Assembly (NCBI RefSeq): GCF_004684345.1
Contig: NZ_CP038469.1
Coordinates: 1,984,001 to 2,048,000 of the forward strand
Length of the DNA: 64,000 bases
Origin: Citrobacter tructae
Lineage (GTDB): Bacteria > Pseudomonadota > Gammaproteobacteria > Enterobacterales > Enterobacteriaceae
Reading direction: 5' to 3'
The position numbers and the translations under genes were made by a program. This document shows positions 8,113 to 17,265 of this stretch, piece after piece; position 1 is the stretch's first letter; every line of letters begins with the position of its first letter. Under the pieces are notes generated by a model. The model was given only the letters and a program-made list of their open reading frames with translations. It searched no databases and was not told where the DNA came from.

Positions 8113-8405
8113 AAATAAAGCAGGCAGCCGTCGCAGGCACTCTCGAGTCCGGTGATGTGATGATTCGCATCGCCCCACTCGATACGCAGGATATCGACCT
8201 GCAGGTTAACAGTAGCGTTGAAAAACAGTTTGGTGATGCTATTCGCACCACCATCCTGGACGTACTGTCCCGCTACAACGTACGCGGCGTGCAATTAAAT
8301 GTTGATGATAAAGGCGCACTGGACTGCATTTTACGTGCGCGACTGGAAGCACTACTGGCCCGCGCCAGCGGCATTCCGGCACTGCCATGGGAGGATTGCC
8401 AGTGA
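8109..8405 (+). CDS. citD: Citrate lyase acyl carrier protein (gamma subunit) CitD
   Basis: A 98-residue carrier protein. The prosthetic group, 2'-(5''-triphosphoribosyl)-3'-dephospho-CoA, is attached to S14 in GTLESGDVMI, which is present here. Acetyl and citryl groups shuttle on this thiol between the alpha and beta subunits. The gene overlaps citC (ATGA) and citE (GTGA), indicating coupled translation of the lyase subunits in matching amounts. Confidence 0.96.
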   Translation: MKIKQAAVAGTLESGDVMIRIAPLDTQDIDLQVNSSVEKQFGDAIRTTILDVLSRYNVRGVQLNVDDKGALDCILRARLEALLARASGIPALPWEDCQ

Positions 8406-9310
8406 TTTCCGACTCTTTGCAACAACGTAAATCCCGTACGCGCCGCAGCATGCTGTTCGTGCCGGGTGCCAATGCTGCGATGATCAGTAACTCGTTTATC
8501 TACCCAGCAGATGCGCTGATGTTCGACTTAGAAGACTCCGTCGCATTGCGTGAGAAAGACACCGCACGTCGTCTGGTCTACCACGCGCTGCAGCATCCGC
8601 TTTACCACGATGTTGAAACCATTGTCCGCGTGAACGCCCTCGACTCAGAATGGGGTATCAACGACCTCGAAGCAGTCGTTCGCGGTGGCGCTGACATCGT
8701 GCGATTACCCAAAACCGATACCGCACAGGATGTCACCGACATCGAAAGCGAAATCCTGCGAATCGAAAAAGCCTGCGGTCGCGAACCCGGCAGCACCGGT
8801 CTGCTTGCCGCTATCGAATCGCCGCTGGGTATCACCCGCGCCGTTGAAATCGCCCATGCTTCTGAGCGCCTGATCGGCATTGCGCTGGGTGCAGAAGATT
8901 ACGTGCGCAACCTGCGCACCGAACGTTCACCGGAAGGTACCGAACTGCTGTTCGCCCGCTGCTCTATTTTGCAGGCAGCACGCTCTGCAGGTATTCAGGC
9001 GTTCGATACCGTCTATTCCGACGCCAACAACGAAGCCGGTTTCCTGCACGAAGCCGCACACATCAAGCAACTGGGTTTTGACGGTAAATCGCTCATCAAC
9101 CCGCGCCAGATAGAACTCCTGCACAACCTGTACGCGCCGACGCGCAAAGAGCTGGCGCACGCCCGCCTGGTTGTAGAAGCCGCTGAAGCCGCCGCTCGCG
9201 AAGGCCGTGGCGTTGTCTCCCTGAACGGCAAGATGGTCGACAGCCCGGTTATCGAGCGCGCCCTTCTGGTTATCTCCCGTGCAGAACTTTCCGGCATTCG
9301 CGAAGAATAA
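8402..9310 (+). CDS. citE: Citrate lyase beta subunit (citryl-ACP lyase) CitE
   Basis: A 302-residue HpcH/HpaI-type aldolase fold that cleaves citryl-ACP to acetyl-ACP and oxaloacetate. Visible motifs include MFDLEDSVA (Mg/substrate site), AAIESPLGI and ALGAEDYVRNL. I chose the GTG start at 8402, overlapping the citD stop. GGGAGGA precedes it at the right distance, and the E. coli protein starts at the equivalent residue; the longer frame from 8387 would begin inside the ribosome site. Confidence 0.95.
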   Translation: MISDSLQQRKSRTRRSMLFVPGANAAMISNSFIYPADALMFDLEDSVALREKDTARRLVYHALQHPLYHDVETIVRVNALDSEWGINDLEAVVRGGADIVRLPKTDTAQDVTDIESEILRIEKACGREPGSTGLLAAIESPLGITRAVEIAHASERLIGIALGAEDYVRNLRTERSPEGTELLFARCSILQAARSAGIQAFDTVYSDANNEAGFLHEAAHIKQLGFDGKSLINPRQIELLHNLYAPTRKELAHARLVVEAAEAAAREGRGVVSLNGKMVDSPVIERALLVISRAELSGIREE

Positions 9311-9319
9311 GGCAAAAAA

Positions 9320-10852
9320 ATGACGCAGAAAATCGAACAGTCTCAACGCCAGGATCGCGTGGCGACCTGGAGTCGTCATGCAGAAAGCGACCTTTCCGCT
9401 TTCCACAGCAGCGCAAAAGTGGATTTGCAGGCGCAAAAACCACGCGACCAAAAGCTGTGCGCTAACCTGGAAGACGCGATACGCCGTTCAGGTCTACAGG
9501 ATGGGATGACTATCTCTTTCCACCACGCTTTTCGCGGCGGCGATCTGACCATTAACCTGGTGATGGACGCCATCGCCAAAATGGGTTTCAAAAATCTGAC
9601 ACTGGCCTCCAGCTCCCTGAGCGACTGCCATGCTCCGCTGGTTGAGCACATTCGTCAGGGCGTGGTCAGCCGTATTTATACTTCTGGTCTGCGTGGCCCG
9701 CTGGCAGAAGAAATCTCTCGTGGTCTGTTGGCTGAACCTGTACAGGTCCACTCTCACGGCGGTCGCGTACACCTGGTACAAAGCGGCGAGTTAAACATTG
9801 ACGTGGCCTTCCTCGGCGTGCCGTCCTGCGATCAGTTTGGTAACGCTAATGGCTATACCGGTAAAGCCTGCTGCGGTTCGCTGGGTTACGCCCGTGTCGA
9901 TGCTGAAAACGCGAAACAGGTCGTCCTGCTGACCGAACAACTGCTGACCTACCCGCATAATCCGGCCAGCATCACCCAGGATCAGGTGGATCTGATCGTG
10001 CAGATCGAGCAAGTCGGCGATGCCGATAAAATCGGCGCAGATGCGACCCGTATGACCACCAACCCGCGAGAACTGCTGATCGCCCGCAGTGCTGCAGATG
10101 TGATCGCGAACTCCGGCTACTTCAATGAAGGCTTCTCATTGCAAACCGGTACGGGGGGGGCTTCGCTGGCCGTGACTCGCTTCCTGGAAGACAAAATGCG
10201 CAGCCGCGATATCCGTGCTGACTTCGCACTGGGCGGCATCACTGCCACCATCGTTGACCTGCATGAAAAAGGCTTAATCCGCAAACTGCTGGACGTACAA
10301 AGCTTCGATCGTTGTGCCGCTGAGTCCCTGGCCCGCAACCCAGACCACATTGAGATCAGCGCTAACCAGTACGCTAACTGGGGTTCAAAAGGTGCATCCG
10401 TTGACCGTCTGGACGTCGTGGTGCTGAGCGCGCTGGAAGTGGATACGAACTTCAACGTCAACGTGCTGACCGGCTCTGACGGCGTGTTGCGCGGCGCATC
10501 CGGTGGCCACTGCGATACTGCCGTCGGCGCTGCGCTGTCGATCATCGTCGCTCCATTGGTACGTGGTCGCATCCCGACACTGGTTGATAACGTGCTGACC
10601 TGCGTAACCCCAGGCTCCAGCGTTGATATCCTGGTCACTGACCACGGTATCGCCGTCAACCCTGCACGCCCTGAACTGGCCGAACGTCTGCAGGAAGCAG
10701 GTATGAAAGTGGTATCCATCGAATGGCTGCGCGAGCGAGCACAACAGCTCACCGGCCAGCCACGCGCCATTGAATTTACCGACCGCGTGATTGCCGTTGT
10801 GCGTTATCGCGACGGTTCGGTGATTGATGTTGTGCATCAGGTGAAGGAATAA
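9320..10852 (+). CDS. citF: Citrate lyase alpha subunit (citrate:acetyl-ACP transferase) CitF
   Basis: A 510-residue member of the CoA-transferase superfamily. It exchanges acetate on the carrier protein for citrate, giving citryl-ACP for CitE. The protein aligns along its whole length with E. coli CitF, including the Gly-rich TGTGGASLAVTRF region. That region is encoded across a run of eight G residues (10153-10160), unusual in an otherwise ordinary gene. The gene follows citE by 9 nt and precedes citX by 3 nt, within one operon. Confidence 0.96.
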   Translation: MTQKIEQSQRQDRVATWSRHAESDLSAFHSSAKVDLQAQKPRDQKLCANLEDAIRRSGLQDGMTISFHHAFRGGDLTINLVMDAIAKMGFKNLTLASSSLSDCHAPLVEHIRQGVVSRIYTSGLRGPLAEEISRGLLAEPVQVHSHGGRVHLVQSGELNIDVAFLGVPSCDQFGNANGYTGKACCGSLGYARVDAENAKQVVLLTEQLLTYPHNPASITQDQVDLIVQIEQVGDADKIGADATRMTTNPRELLIARSAADVIANSGYFNEGFSLQTGTGGASLAVTRFLEDKMRSRDIRADFALGGITATIVDLHEKGLIRKLLDVQSFDRCAAESLARNPDHIEISANQYANWGSKGASVDRLDVVVLSALEVDTNFNVNVLTGSDGVLRGASGGHCDTAVGAALSIIVAPLVRGRIPTLVDNVLTCVTPGSSVDILVTDHGIAVNPARPELAERLQEAGMKVVSIEWLRERAQQLTGQPRAIEFTDRVIAVVRYRDGSVIDVVHQVKE

Positions 10853-10855
10853 GCC

Positions 10856-11407
10856 ATGCACCTGCTCCCTGAACATGCCACCTGCCACGCGGTTTCTATT
10901 GCCGAACTGCTCGCCAGCCGGGATGAGAGACAAGCGCGGCAGCATGCCTGGCTCACACGCCACCACGCACCACTGGTCTCTTTTACCGTGGTGGCACCAG
11001 GCCCGATTAAAGACAGCGAATTAACACGTCGCATTTTTAATCACGGCATGACCGCCCTGCTTATGCAGGCGGAAAAATCTGGCTGGATTGTCAGGGAGCA
11101 AACTGCGCGGGTTTCTGCCAGCGGGCCGGAAGGTCTTTTGTCTGTTGAAGCTCCGGCGCACGACCTCAAACTCGCCACCATCGGGCTTGAGCATTCACAT
11201 CCGTTGGGACGGTTATGGGATCTCGATGTTCTGACCCCTGAAGGGGAGATCCTGTCCCGCCGTCATTTCGCGCTCCCAGCCCGCCGCTGCCTACTGTGCG
11301 GGCAAAGCGCTGCCGACTGCGCGCGGGGTAAAACCCACGCGCTTTCCGACCTACTTATTCGTATGGAGGAACTGCTGCATGATGCCGATTCCCGCAACAT
11401 CGACTGA
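10856..11407 (+). CDS. citX: Apo-citrate lyase phosphoribosyl-dephospho-CoA transferase CitX
   Basis: A 183-residue enzyme that attaches the triphosphoribosyl-dephospho-CoA group to Ser14 of CitD. The nucleotidyltransferase-like motif G-R-x-x-D-x-D is seen in LGRLWDLDVL. A C-terminal cysteine-rich patch (CLLCGQ...DCARGKTH) is typical of the family. The gene overlaps citG by 29 nt. In some bacteria citX and citG are fused, and the overlap here fits coupled synthesis of the two cofactor enzymes. Confidence 0.94.
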   Translation: MHLLPEHATCHAVSIAELLASRDERQARQHAWLTRHHAPLVSFTVVAPGPIKDSELTRRIFNHGMTALLMQAEKSGWIVREQTARVSASGPEGLLSVEAPAHDLKLATIGLEHSHPLGRLWDLDVLTPEGEILSRRHFALPARRCLLCGQSAADCARGKTHALSDLLIRMEELLHDADSRNID

Positions 11408-12284
11408 TTCCGCAGCCCTTCCGCTGGATCTGCCCGACGCCTACGCGCGGCTCGCGTGGCGCGCCATGCTGACTGAAGTCAACTTATCGCCTAAACCGGG
11501 TCTGGTGGATCGTATTAATAACGGCGCACATAAAGATATGGCGCTGGAAGATTTTCATCGCAGCGCAGAGGCTATTCACGCCTGGCTGCCACGTTTCGTC
11601 GAATACGGTGCCTTCAGCGCACAACTCGCGCCTGAAGATGTGCTCAAAGGACTGCGTCCGGTGGGTATGGCCTGCGAGGCCGAGATGTTTCGCGCCACCG
11701 CCGGGGTGAACACCCATAAAGGCAGTATTTTTTCGCTGGGACTGCTGTGTGCCGCCATTGGCCGCCTGCACCAACTGCGCCAAACCGTTACACCTGAAAC
11801 CATTTGCTCTACGGCGGCAACCTTTTGCCGTGGCCTGACCGGGCGCGAACTGCGCCAGAACAATCAACAACTCACGGCTGGCCAGCGTTTGTATCAACAA
11901 CAGGGATTAACCGGTGCTCGCGGTGAAGCAGAAGCAGGCTATCCGTTAGTGATCCACCACGCTTTACCGCACTACCGCGCGTTGCTGGCTCAGGGTCGCG
12001 ATCCTGAACTGGCATTGCTCGACACCTTACTGCTGCTTATGGCAATCAACGGCGATACCAACGTGGCTTCCCGCGGTGGCGCTGAGGGCTTGCGCTGGTT
12101 ACAGCAGCAATCCGTCACATTATTGCAGCAAGGGGGAATTCGTACCCCCGCCGATCTCGATTACCTGCACCAGTTCGACCAACAGTGTATTGAACGCAAC
12201 CTCAGCCCCGGAGGCAGCGCCGATCTGCTGATTGTCACCTGGTTCTTAGCTCAGATTTCACAAGTTCATCATTATCACAATTAA
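11379..12284 (+). CDS. citG: Triphosphoribosyl-dephospho-CoA synthase CitG
   Basis: A 301-residue enzyme joining ATP and dephospho-CoA to make the citrate lyase cofactor precursor, releasing adenine. Conserved blocks include NLSPKPGLVDRINNGAHKDM, TAGVNTHKGSIFSLG and NGDTNVASRGG. Two ATG codons stand in tandem (11379 and 11382); GGAGG at 11364-11369 fits the first somewhat better. It lies inside the end of citX and is followed by citT after 23 nt. Confidence 0.94.
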   Translation: MMPIPATSTDSAALPLDLPDAYARLAWRAMLTEVNLSPKPGLVDRINNGAHKDMALEDFHRSAEAIHAWLPRFVEYGAFSAQLAPEDVLKGLRPVGMACEAEMFRATAGVNTHKGSIFSLGLLCAAIGRLHQLRQTVTPETICSTAATFCRGLTGRELRQNNQQLTAGQRLYQQQGLTGARGEAEAGYPLVIHHALPHYRALLAQGRDPELALLDTLLLLMAINGDTNVASRGGAEGLRWLQQQSVTLLQQGGIRTPADLDYLHQFDQQCIERNLSPGGSADLLIVTWFLAQISQVHHYHN

Positions 12285-12307
12285 AGATCCTTTCCGGAGA
12301 ATCATTC

Positions 12308-13771
12308 ATGTCTTTATCAAAAGATAGTATATGGAAGTTACTGGCCCCGCTGGTCGTAATGGGCGTCATGTTTCTTATCCCCGTCCCTGATGGAATGCCC
12401 CCGCAGGCCTGGCACTACTTTGCCGTGTTTGTGGCCATGATTGTCGGTATGATCCTCGAGCCAATCCCGGCAACAGCGATCAGCTTTATCGCCGTGACAA
12501 TTTGCGTTATCGGCAGCAACTACCTGCTGTTTGATGCAAAAGAACTGGCTGATCCAACCTTTCACGCCGGCAAACAGGCGCTGAAATGGGGTCTGGCGGG
12601 CTTCTCCAGCACCACCGTGTGGCTGGTGTTCGGCGCGTTTATTTTTGCACTGGGTTATGAAGTCACCGGTCTGGGTCGTCGTATCGCGCTGTTCCTGGTG
12701 AAGTTCATGGGGAAACGTACCCTGACGCTGGGCTATGCGATTGTGATCATCGACATCCTGTTAGCACCGTTTACACCGTCTAACACCGCGCGTACTGGTG
12801 GTACCGTATTCCCGGTTATCAAGAACCTGCCACCGCTATTTAAATCATTCCCGAACGATCCTTCAGCACGTCGTATCGGTGGTTATCTGATGTGGATGAT
12901 GGTGATCAGTACCAGCCTGAGCTCCTCAATGTTCGTCACTGGCGCGGCGCCAAACGTGCTGGGTCTGGAATTCGTCAACAAAATTGCCGGTATTCAAATC
13001 AGCTGGCTGCAGTGGTTCCTCAGCTTCCTGCCGGTCGGTATTATTTTACTGATCGTTGCGCCGTGGCTGTCTTACGTTCTGTACAAACCAGAAGTCACTC
13101 ACAGTGCAGAAGTTGCCGCATGGGCCGGTGATGAACTGAAAACCATGGGTAAACTGACACGTAAAGAGTTAACCCTTATTGGTCTGGTGTTACTGAGCCT
13201 GGGTCTGTGGGTATTCGGCGGCAAGGTGATTGATGCCACCGCAGTGGGTCTGCTGGCGGTTTCTCTGATGCTGGCGCTGCACGTAGTACCGTGGAAAGAC
13301 ATCACCCGCTATAACAGCGCATGGAACACGCTGGTCAACCTCGCTACCCTGGTGGTGATGGCCAACGGCTTAACCCGTTCTGGTTTTATCGACTGGTTCG
13401 CCAACGCCATGAGCTCGCATCTGGAAGGTTTCTCGCCTAACGCTACCGTAATCGTGCTGGTACTGGTGTTCTATTTTGCTCACTACCTGTTTGCCAGCCT
13501 GTCTGCGCATACTGCGACCATGCTGCCGGTGATTCTGGCGGTTGGTAAAGGTATTCCCGGCGTACCAATGGAGCATCTGTGTATTCTGCTGGTACTGTCC
13601 ATCGGTATCATGGGCTGTCTGACGCCGTATGCCACCGGTCCTGGTGTTATCATCTACGGCTGTGGTTATGTGAAGTCCAAAGACTACTGGCGTCTGGGTG
13701 CGATCTTCGGCGTTATCTACATCTCCATGCTTCTGCTGGTCGGCTGGCCGATTCTGGCGATGTGGAGCTAA
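12308..13771 (+). CDS. citT: Citrate:succinate antiporter CitT
   Basis: A 487-residue carrier of the DASS (divalent anion:sodium symporter) family with about 12-14 hydrophobic segments. It imports citrate in exchange for succinate, closing the fermentation cycle started by the lyase. Family signatures include APFTPSNTARTGGT and AHYLFASLSAHTATMLP. It is the last gene of the cit operon, followed by a strong terminator. Its presence beside dcuC gives two succinate exit routes. Confidence 0.95.
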   Translation: MSLSKDSIWKLLAPLVVMGVMFLIPVPDGMPPQAWHYFAVFVAMIVGMILEPIPATAISFIAVTICVIGSNYLLFDAKELADPTFHAGKQALKWGLAGFSSTTVWLVFGAFIFALGYEVTGLGRRIALFLVKFMGKRTLTLGYAIVIIDILLAPFTPSNTARTGGTVFPVIKNLPPLFKSFPNDPSARRIGGYLMWMMVISTSLSSSMFVTGAAPNVLGLEFVNKIAGIQISWLQWFLSFLPVGIILLIVAPWLSYVLYKPEVTHSAEVAAWAGDELKTMGKLTRKELTLIGLVLLSLGLWVFGGKVIDATAVGLLAVSLMLALHVVPWKDITRYNSAWNTLVNLATLVVMANGLTRSGFIDWFANAMSSHLEGFSPNATVIVLVLVFYFAHYLFASLSAHTATMLPVILAVGKGIPGVPMEHLCILLVLSIGIMGCLTPYATGPGVIIYGCGYVKSKDYWRLGAIFGVIYISMLLLVGWPILAMWS

Positions 13772-13799
13772 TCGTTCTCCCTAACGCGTAACGAAAATG

Positions 13800-13831
13800 A
13801 TGCCAGTCGGCTAAACCTGACTGGCATTTTT
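13800..13831 (+). terminator. Intrinsic terminator of the cit operon
   Basis: ATGCCAGTC (13800-13808) pairs with GACTGGCAT (13819-13827), a 9-bp perfect stem with a 10-nt loop, followed by a T-run. It ends the citC-citT transcript. Confidence 0.92.
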
Positions 13832-13881
13832 TATGATTTAATAGATGACATTCAGAATTTATATAAGTATCCGAATTCATC

Positions 13882-14688
13882 ATGACATCGACATGGCGTT
13901 ATTGCTCTTTGCTGGCGGCACTTCTGCTGCCGGTCTCTGCGGCCCAGGCCGAACAACTTCAGGCAAAACAGTACGGTGATTTTGACCGTTATGTGCTGGC
14001 ACTCTCCTGGCAAACCGGTTTTTGTCAGAGCCAACACGAACGTAATCGCCAGGAACCCGACGAATGCCGCCTGCAAAAAGAAGCCGAAAATAAAGCGGAT
14101 TTCCTGACCGTCCACGGTCTGTGGCCGGGTCTGCCAAAATCAATCGCCGCCCGCGGTGTGGATAATCGTCGGTGGATGCGATTTGGCTGCGCAACACGCC
14201 CAATCCCAAACCTGCCGGAAGCCCGCGCCAGCCGTAAATGTGCAGCACCAGAAACGGGTCTGTCGCTGGAGAGTGCGGCAAAACTGAACGCCGTGATGCC
14301 CGGTGCTGGCGGAACATCCTGCCTCGAACGTTACGAATATGCCAAACACGGGGCCTGTTTTGGTTTCGACCCTGATGCGTACTTTGGCACCATGGTGCGA
14401 ATGAATAGCGAGATAAAAAACACCGAATTAGGCAAATTTATTGCCGACAATTACGGAAAAGCCGTCAGCCGCAACGAATTTGACGCCGCTGTCGCGAAAA
14501 CCTGGGGTAAAGAGAGCGTGAAGGCAGTGAAACTAAGCTGCCATGGTAACCCGGCTTACCTGACGGAAATTCAGTTTACCCTGAAAGCGGAGACCATTAA
14601 TTCCCCGCTTTCAGCCACGTCATTCCTGTCACAGGCGCATCCCGGCAACTGCAGTAAGCAGTTTATCCTCGATAAAGTCGGGTATTGA
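13882..14688 (+). CDS. rna: RNase I, periplasmic T2-family ribonuclease
   Basis: A 268-residue secreted ribonuclease with broad specificity. The signal peptide is about residues 1-23, ending AQA. The two catalytic segments of the T2 family are present: VHGLWPG with H78, and EYAKHG with E152, K155 and H156. Eight or more cysteines fit a disulfide-bonded periplasmic enzyme. Here it is encoded on the same strand as citT but beyond its terminator, so it probably has its own promoter in the short gap. Confidence 0.94.
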   Translation: MTSTWRYCSLLAALLLPVSAAQAEQLQAKQYGDFDRYVLALSWQTGFCQSQHERNRQEPDECRLQKEAENKADFLTVHGLWPGLPKSIAARGVDNRRWMRFGCATRPIPNLPEARASRKCAAPETGLSLESAAKLNAVMPGAGGTSCLERYEYAKHGACFGFDPDAYFGTMVRMNSEIKNTELGKFIADNYGKAVSRNEFDAAVAKTWGKESVKAVKLSCHGNPAYLTEIQFTLKAETINSPLSATSFLSQAHPGNCSKQFILDKVGY

Positions 14689-14751
14689 TCGCCTGAATGT
14701 GAACTAAATCACTTCAAACCTGGGGTAAGTCTCAGTATCATCGTAAAAGCT

Positions 14752-14786
14752 AAACCCTTGCCGCCAGACGGTGAGGGTTTTCTTTT
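14752..14786 (+). terminator. Intrinsic terminator of rna
   Basis: AAACCCT...AGGGTTT encloses an inner CCG-CCAGA-CGG stem, followed by TTCTTTT. It lies between rna and rnk. Confidence 0.8.
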
Positions 14787-14834
14787 GGGATTATTTACCT
14801 GCGCACCCGCAGTATCGACGACATGGAGTAATAA

Positions 14835-15245
14835 ATGTCCAGACCAACTATCATCATTAACGACCTCGATGCTGAGCGCATTGACCGCCTGTTGGAGCAA
14901 CCTGCGTTTGCTGGTTTACCGATTGCTGACGCCTTAAACGCCGAACTGGATCGCGCTCAAATGTGTTCTCCGGAAACCATGCCGCACGATGTCGTCACCA
15001 TGAACAGCCGCGTGAAATTCCGCAATCTGAGCGATGGTGAAGTCCGTGTGCGTACCCTGGTGTATCCGGCCAATATGACCGACAGCAGTACTCAACTTTC
15101 AGTGATGGCTCCGGTTGGTGCTGCCCTGCTGGGTCTGCGCGTTGGCGACACGATCCACTGGGAGCTGCCAGGCGGTATGTCAACGCATCTCGAAGTCATT
15201 GCACTTGAATACCAGCCTGAAGCTGCGGGCGACTACCTGCGCTAA
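14835..15245 (+). CDS. rnk: Rnk, GreA/GreB-like RNA polymerase-binding protein
   Basis: A 136-residue protein with a short N-terminal coiled-coil followed by a GreA/B C-terminal-type domain. It binds the RNA polymerase secondary channel region and was first found as a regulator of nucleoside diphosphate kinase. The sequence aligns throughout with E. coli Rnk (SRPTIIINDLDAERIDRLLEQ at the N-terminus). It has an independent transcription unit between the rna terminator and uspG. In E. coli ybdR lies between rnk and uspG; I see no ybdR here. Confidence 0.93.
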   Translation: MSRPTIIINDLDAERIDRLLEQPAFAGLPIADALNAELDRAQMCSPETMPHDVVTMNSRVKFRNLSDGEVRVRTLVYPANMTDSSTQLSVMAPVGAALLGLRVGDTIHWELPGGMSTHLEVIALEYQPEAAGDYLR

Positions 15246-15442
15246 CTCTGTCATATCAAAGCCACTCGCTTTATCTTACAGGGGATGCTTACGCATCCTC
15301 TTTCCGGTGAAATCCCGTCTCTCATTTACCTTGTCGCCGCTTTCCCTCTCCTGTTCGCAAAACATAAATCTGTGTCGTGACTGACAGAATCATTTTTAAT
15401 ACTATGCTGTTATGTGTTCATGTAATGACAAGGAGAATGTTT

Positions 15443-15871
15443 ATGTACAACACAATCATAATGCCTGTTGATGTATTCGAAATGGAACTGAGCGATAAGG
15501 CTGTTCGCCATGCGGAATTTCTGGCACAGGAAAACGGGATTATCCATCTCCTGCATGTGCTTCCTGGCTCCGCCAGTTTAAGCCTGCATCGTTTTGCCGC
15601 TGACGTTCGTCGTTTTGAGGAACATCTGCAGCACGAAGCGGAAACTCGCCTGCAAACGATGGTCGGTCACTTCAGTATTGACCCTTCGCGCATTAAACAG
15701 CACGTTCGCTTTGGTAGCGTGCGTGATGTGGTCAACGAGTTGGGCGAAGAGCTCAATGCGGATGTGGTGGTCATTGGGTCACGTAACCCGTCAATCAGCA
15801 CTCATCTGCTCGGTTCTAACGCCTCCAGCGTTGTCCGCCACGCTACCCTGCCGGTGCTGGTTGTACGTTAA
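15443..15871 (+). CDS. uspG: Universal stress protein UspG
   Basis: A 142-residue cytosolic UspA-fold protein. The ATP-binding signature G-2x-G-9x-G(S/T) typical of the family is visible near the C-terminus around VIGSRNPSISTHLLGSNASS. The start at ATG 15443 follows AAGGAGA with good spacing and gives the E. coli N-terminus MYNTIIMPVDVFEMEL; upstream in-frame starts are not supported. It is a single gene ending at a strong terminator shared with the convergent anchor-subunit gene. The physiological role remains general stress protection. Confidence 0.94.
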   Translation: MYNTIIMPVDVFEMELSDKAVRHAEFLAQENGIIHLLHVLPGSASLSLHRFAADVRRFEEHLQHEAETRLQTMVGHFSIDPSRIKQHVRFGSVRDVVNELGEELNADVVVIGSRNPSISTHLLGSNASSVVRHATLPVLVVR

Positions 15872-15891
15872 CAGCAACTGATTTGCTATAG

Positions 15892-15928
15892 AAAACCCCT
15901 GCCAGGTGAAGTCCTGACAGGGGTTTTT
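15892..15928. terminator. Bidirectional terminator between uspG and the molybdoenzyme operon
   Basis: AAAACCCCTG (15892-15901) pairs with CAGGGGTTTT (15918-15927), a 10-bp perfect stem with T-runs on both strands. Confidence 0.92.
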
Positions 15929-15940
15929 ATTACCTCACGA

Positions 15941-16708
15941 TCAATACAAGTGACCGATATTTACGATGGTGCTGACTGTATCGCCAAAGAACGTCAGACG
16001 ACTCAGAAAGATGCCAACAAACAGCAGGATAAAGAGCACCTTAGCTCTACGCTCACCGTGACGGCTCAGCACGAATGCCAGCGCCAGACACACCAGGCTC
16101 GCCAGATAAAGCGGTGACGAAAGCCAGGCATGTGCCGTCATCTGCATAATAGTGCCACCGCTTAACCAGATAATCGGCGCGGCGATCAACACAGCCAGGC
16201 AAACCACAATCCCCTGACGTAGTGCAGTGATTGCAGGCGTGAGGTTAAGCAACGGCATCGCCGCACAGCCCATGACCCATACCGTAACAAAGAACAGCAG
16301 CATCGTCAGACCGTTGGCGATAGCGATCATTGCCGGTGCAGCATAGGTCATGCCTTGTACCGCCACCAGCGCGATCCCGAGAAGAGATGCCAGAATAGCC
16401 GGAACTTTGTGCCCTTTCGCCAGGAACGCCACACCAACTGCCGCTCCGTACAAGGTTGCGCCAAGAATTTCGCGGCTCAACCACGCATGCTGCAGGTTAA
16501 TCAGGGCATTGTAGGCGCGATCCGGGTGTGCGAGGTGTAACACCGCCGCCACGGACGCCGCCGCCAGGACCAGTCCGCTAACCAGCCAGTAAAGACGTTT
16601 ACTTTCCAGTTGCCCGCGCAACGTACGCAGCGTCAGAATTAACGTCATCCCTACCGACATCTGGCTTAAAACCGTAAAAATCACCAGAGGAAGTTCATAC
16701 TTTTCCAT
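15941..16708 (-). CDS. DmsC-like membrane anchor of a DMSO-reductase-family enzyme
   Basis: A 255-residue integral membrane protein with about eight hydrophobic helices, resembling DmsC/YnfH. These anchors hold the catalytic and Fe-S subunits on the membrane and oxidise menaquinol. The start is ATG at 16708, overlapping the stop of the Fe-S gene by 1 nt (TAATG). It is shorter than E. coli DmsC (287 residues). It is the last gene of the four-gene operon. Its position beside the catalytic and Fe-S genes is the main evidence for its function. Confidence 0.85.
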   Translation of the reverse strand: MEKYELPLVIFTVLSQMSVGMTLILTLRTLRGQLESKRLYWLVSGLVLAAASVAAVLHLAHPDRAYNALINLQHAWLSREILGATLYGAAVGVAFLAKGHKVPAILASLLGIALVAVQGMTYAAPAMIAIANGLTMLLFFVTVWVMGCAAMPLLNLTPAITALRQGIVVCLAVLIAAPIIWLSGGTIMQMTAHAWLSSPLYLASLVCLALAFVLSRHGERRAKVLFILLFVGIFLSRLTFFGDTVSTIVNIGHLY

Positions 16709-17265
16709 TACTTGTCCTCCGGCTGCTTCGGTTGGCGTGCCAGGATAAAACGTGTCCCAGGATTAAGCTGCGGCATGTGCGGGAATCCCGGCGGATACTG
16801 CACGGCATTGTTCGGGATGGGGTCAGCATCCAAATCAATGAGTGTAAGTGCCCCGACCGGACAGGCGTTCACACACGCCGGGCTCATACCGACATCAAGA
16901 CGTTCATAACACATGCTGCACTTTTCCGCTTTTTTTGTCTCTTCATTGAAGCGCGGGGCACCGTAAGGGCAGTTGCGGATACAGTTTTTACATCCGATGC
17001 AGCGCTCCGGGTTATGCACCACCACACCATCCTCGCGTTTGGTGTAGGCCTCTACCGGACAAGCCGCCAGGCAAGCCGGATTTTCGCAGTGGTTACAGGC
17101 CAGCGAGTAGAACGCCCGCTCCTCATGTGGATAAATTTCTTTATCCAGCGGGTAGACATAGCGCCAGTAACGTTCAGGCTCCAGTTGGTTAAAACTCTTA
17201 CACGCCATCGCGCAGCCACGGCAGCCGATGCACTTATCGCTATTGACTAAAAACGCGCGTCTCAT
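16708..17265 (-). CDS. DmsB-like electron-transfer subunit with four [4Fe-4S] clusters
   Basis: A 185-residue ferredoxin-like protein. Cysteine groups include CIGCRGCAMAC (12-22), CNHCENPACLAACP, CIGCKNCIRNCP and CSMCYE...CVNACP, together enough for four [4Fe-4S] clusters. Such subunits carry electrons from the membrane anchor to the molybdenum subunit. It lacks a signal peptide, as in DmsB, and would be exported with the Tat-signal-bearing catalytic partner. The gene overlaps the catalytic gene by 4 nt. DmsB of E. coli is about 20 residues longer. Confidence 0.9.
   Translation of the reverse strand: MRRAFLVNSDKCIGCRGCAMACKSFNQLEPERYWRYVYPLDKEIYPHEERAFYSLACNHCENPACLAACPVEAYTKREDGVVVHNPERCIGCKNCIRNCPYGAPRFNEETKKAEKCSMCYERLDVGMSPACVNACPVGALTLIDLDADPIPNNAVQYPPGFPHMPQLNPGTRFILARQPKQPEDK

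Noticed and set aside
10117..10770. 217-codon open frame on the minus strand inside citF
   Set aside because: It is a shadow of the GC-rich third-position pattern of citF. The residue content is low-complexity Ser/Arg/Thr, there is no ribosome site, and no family is recognisable.
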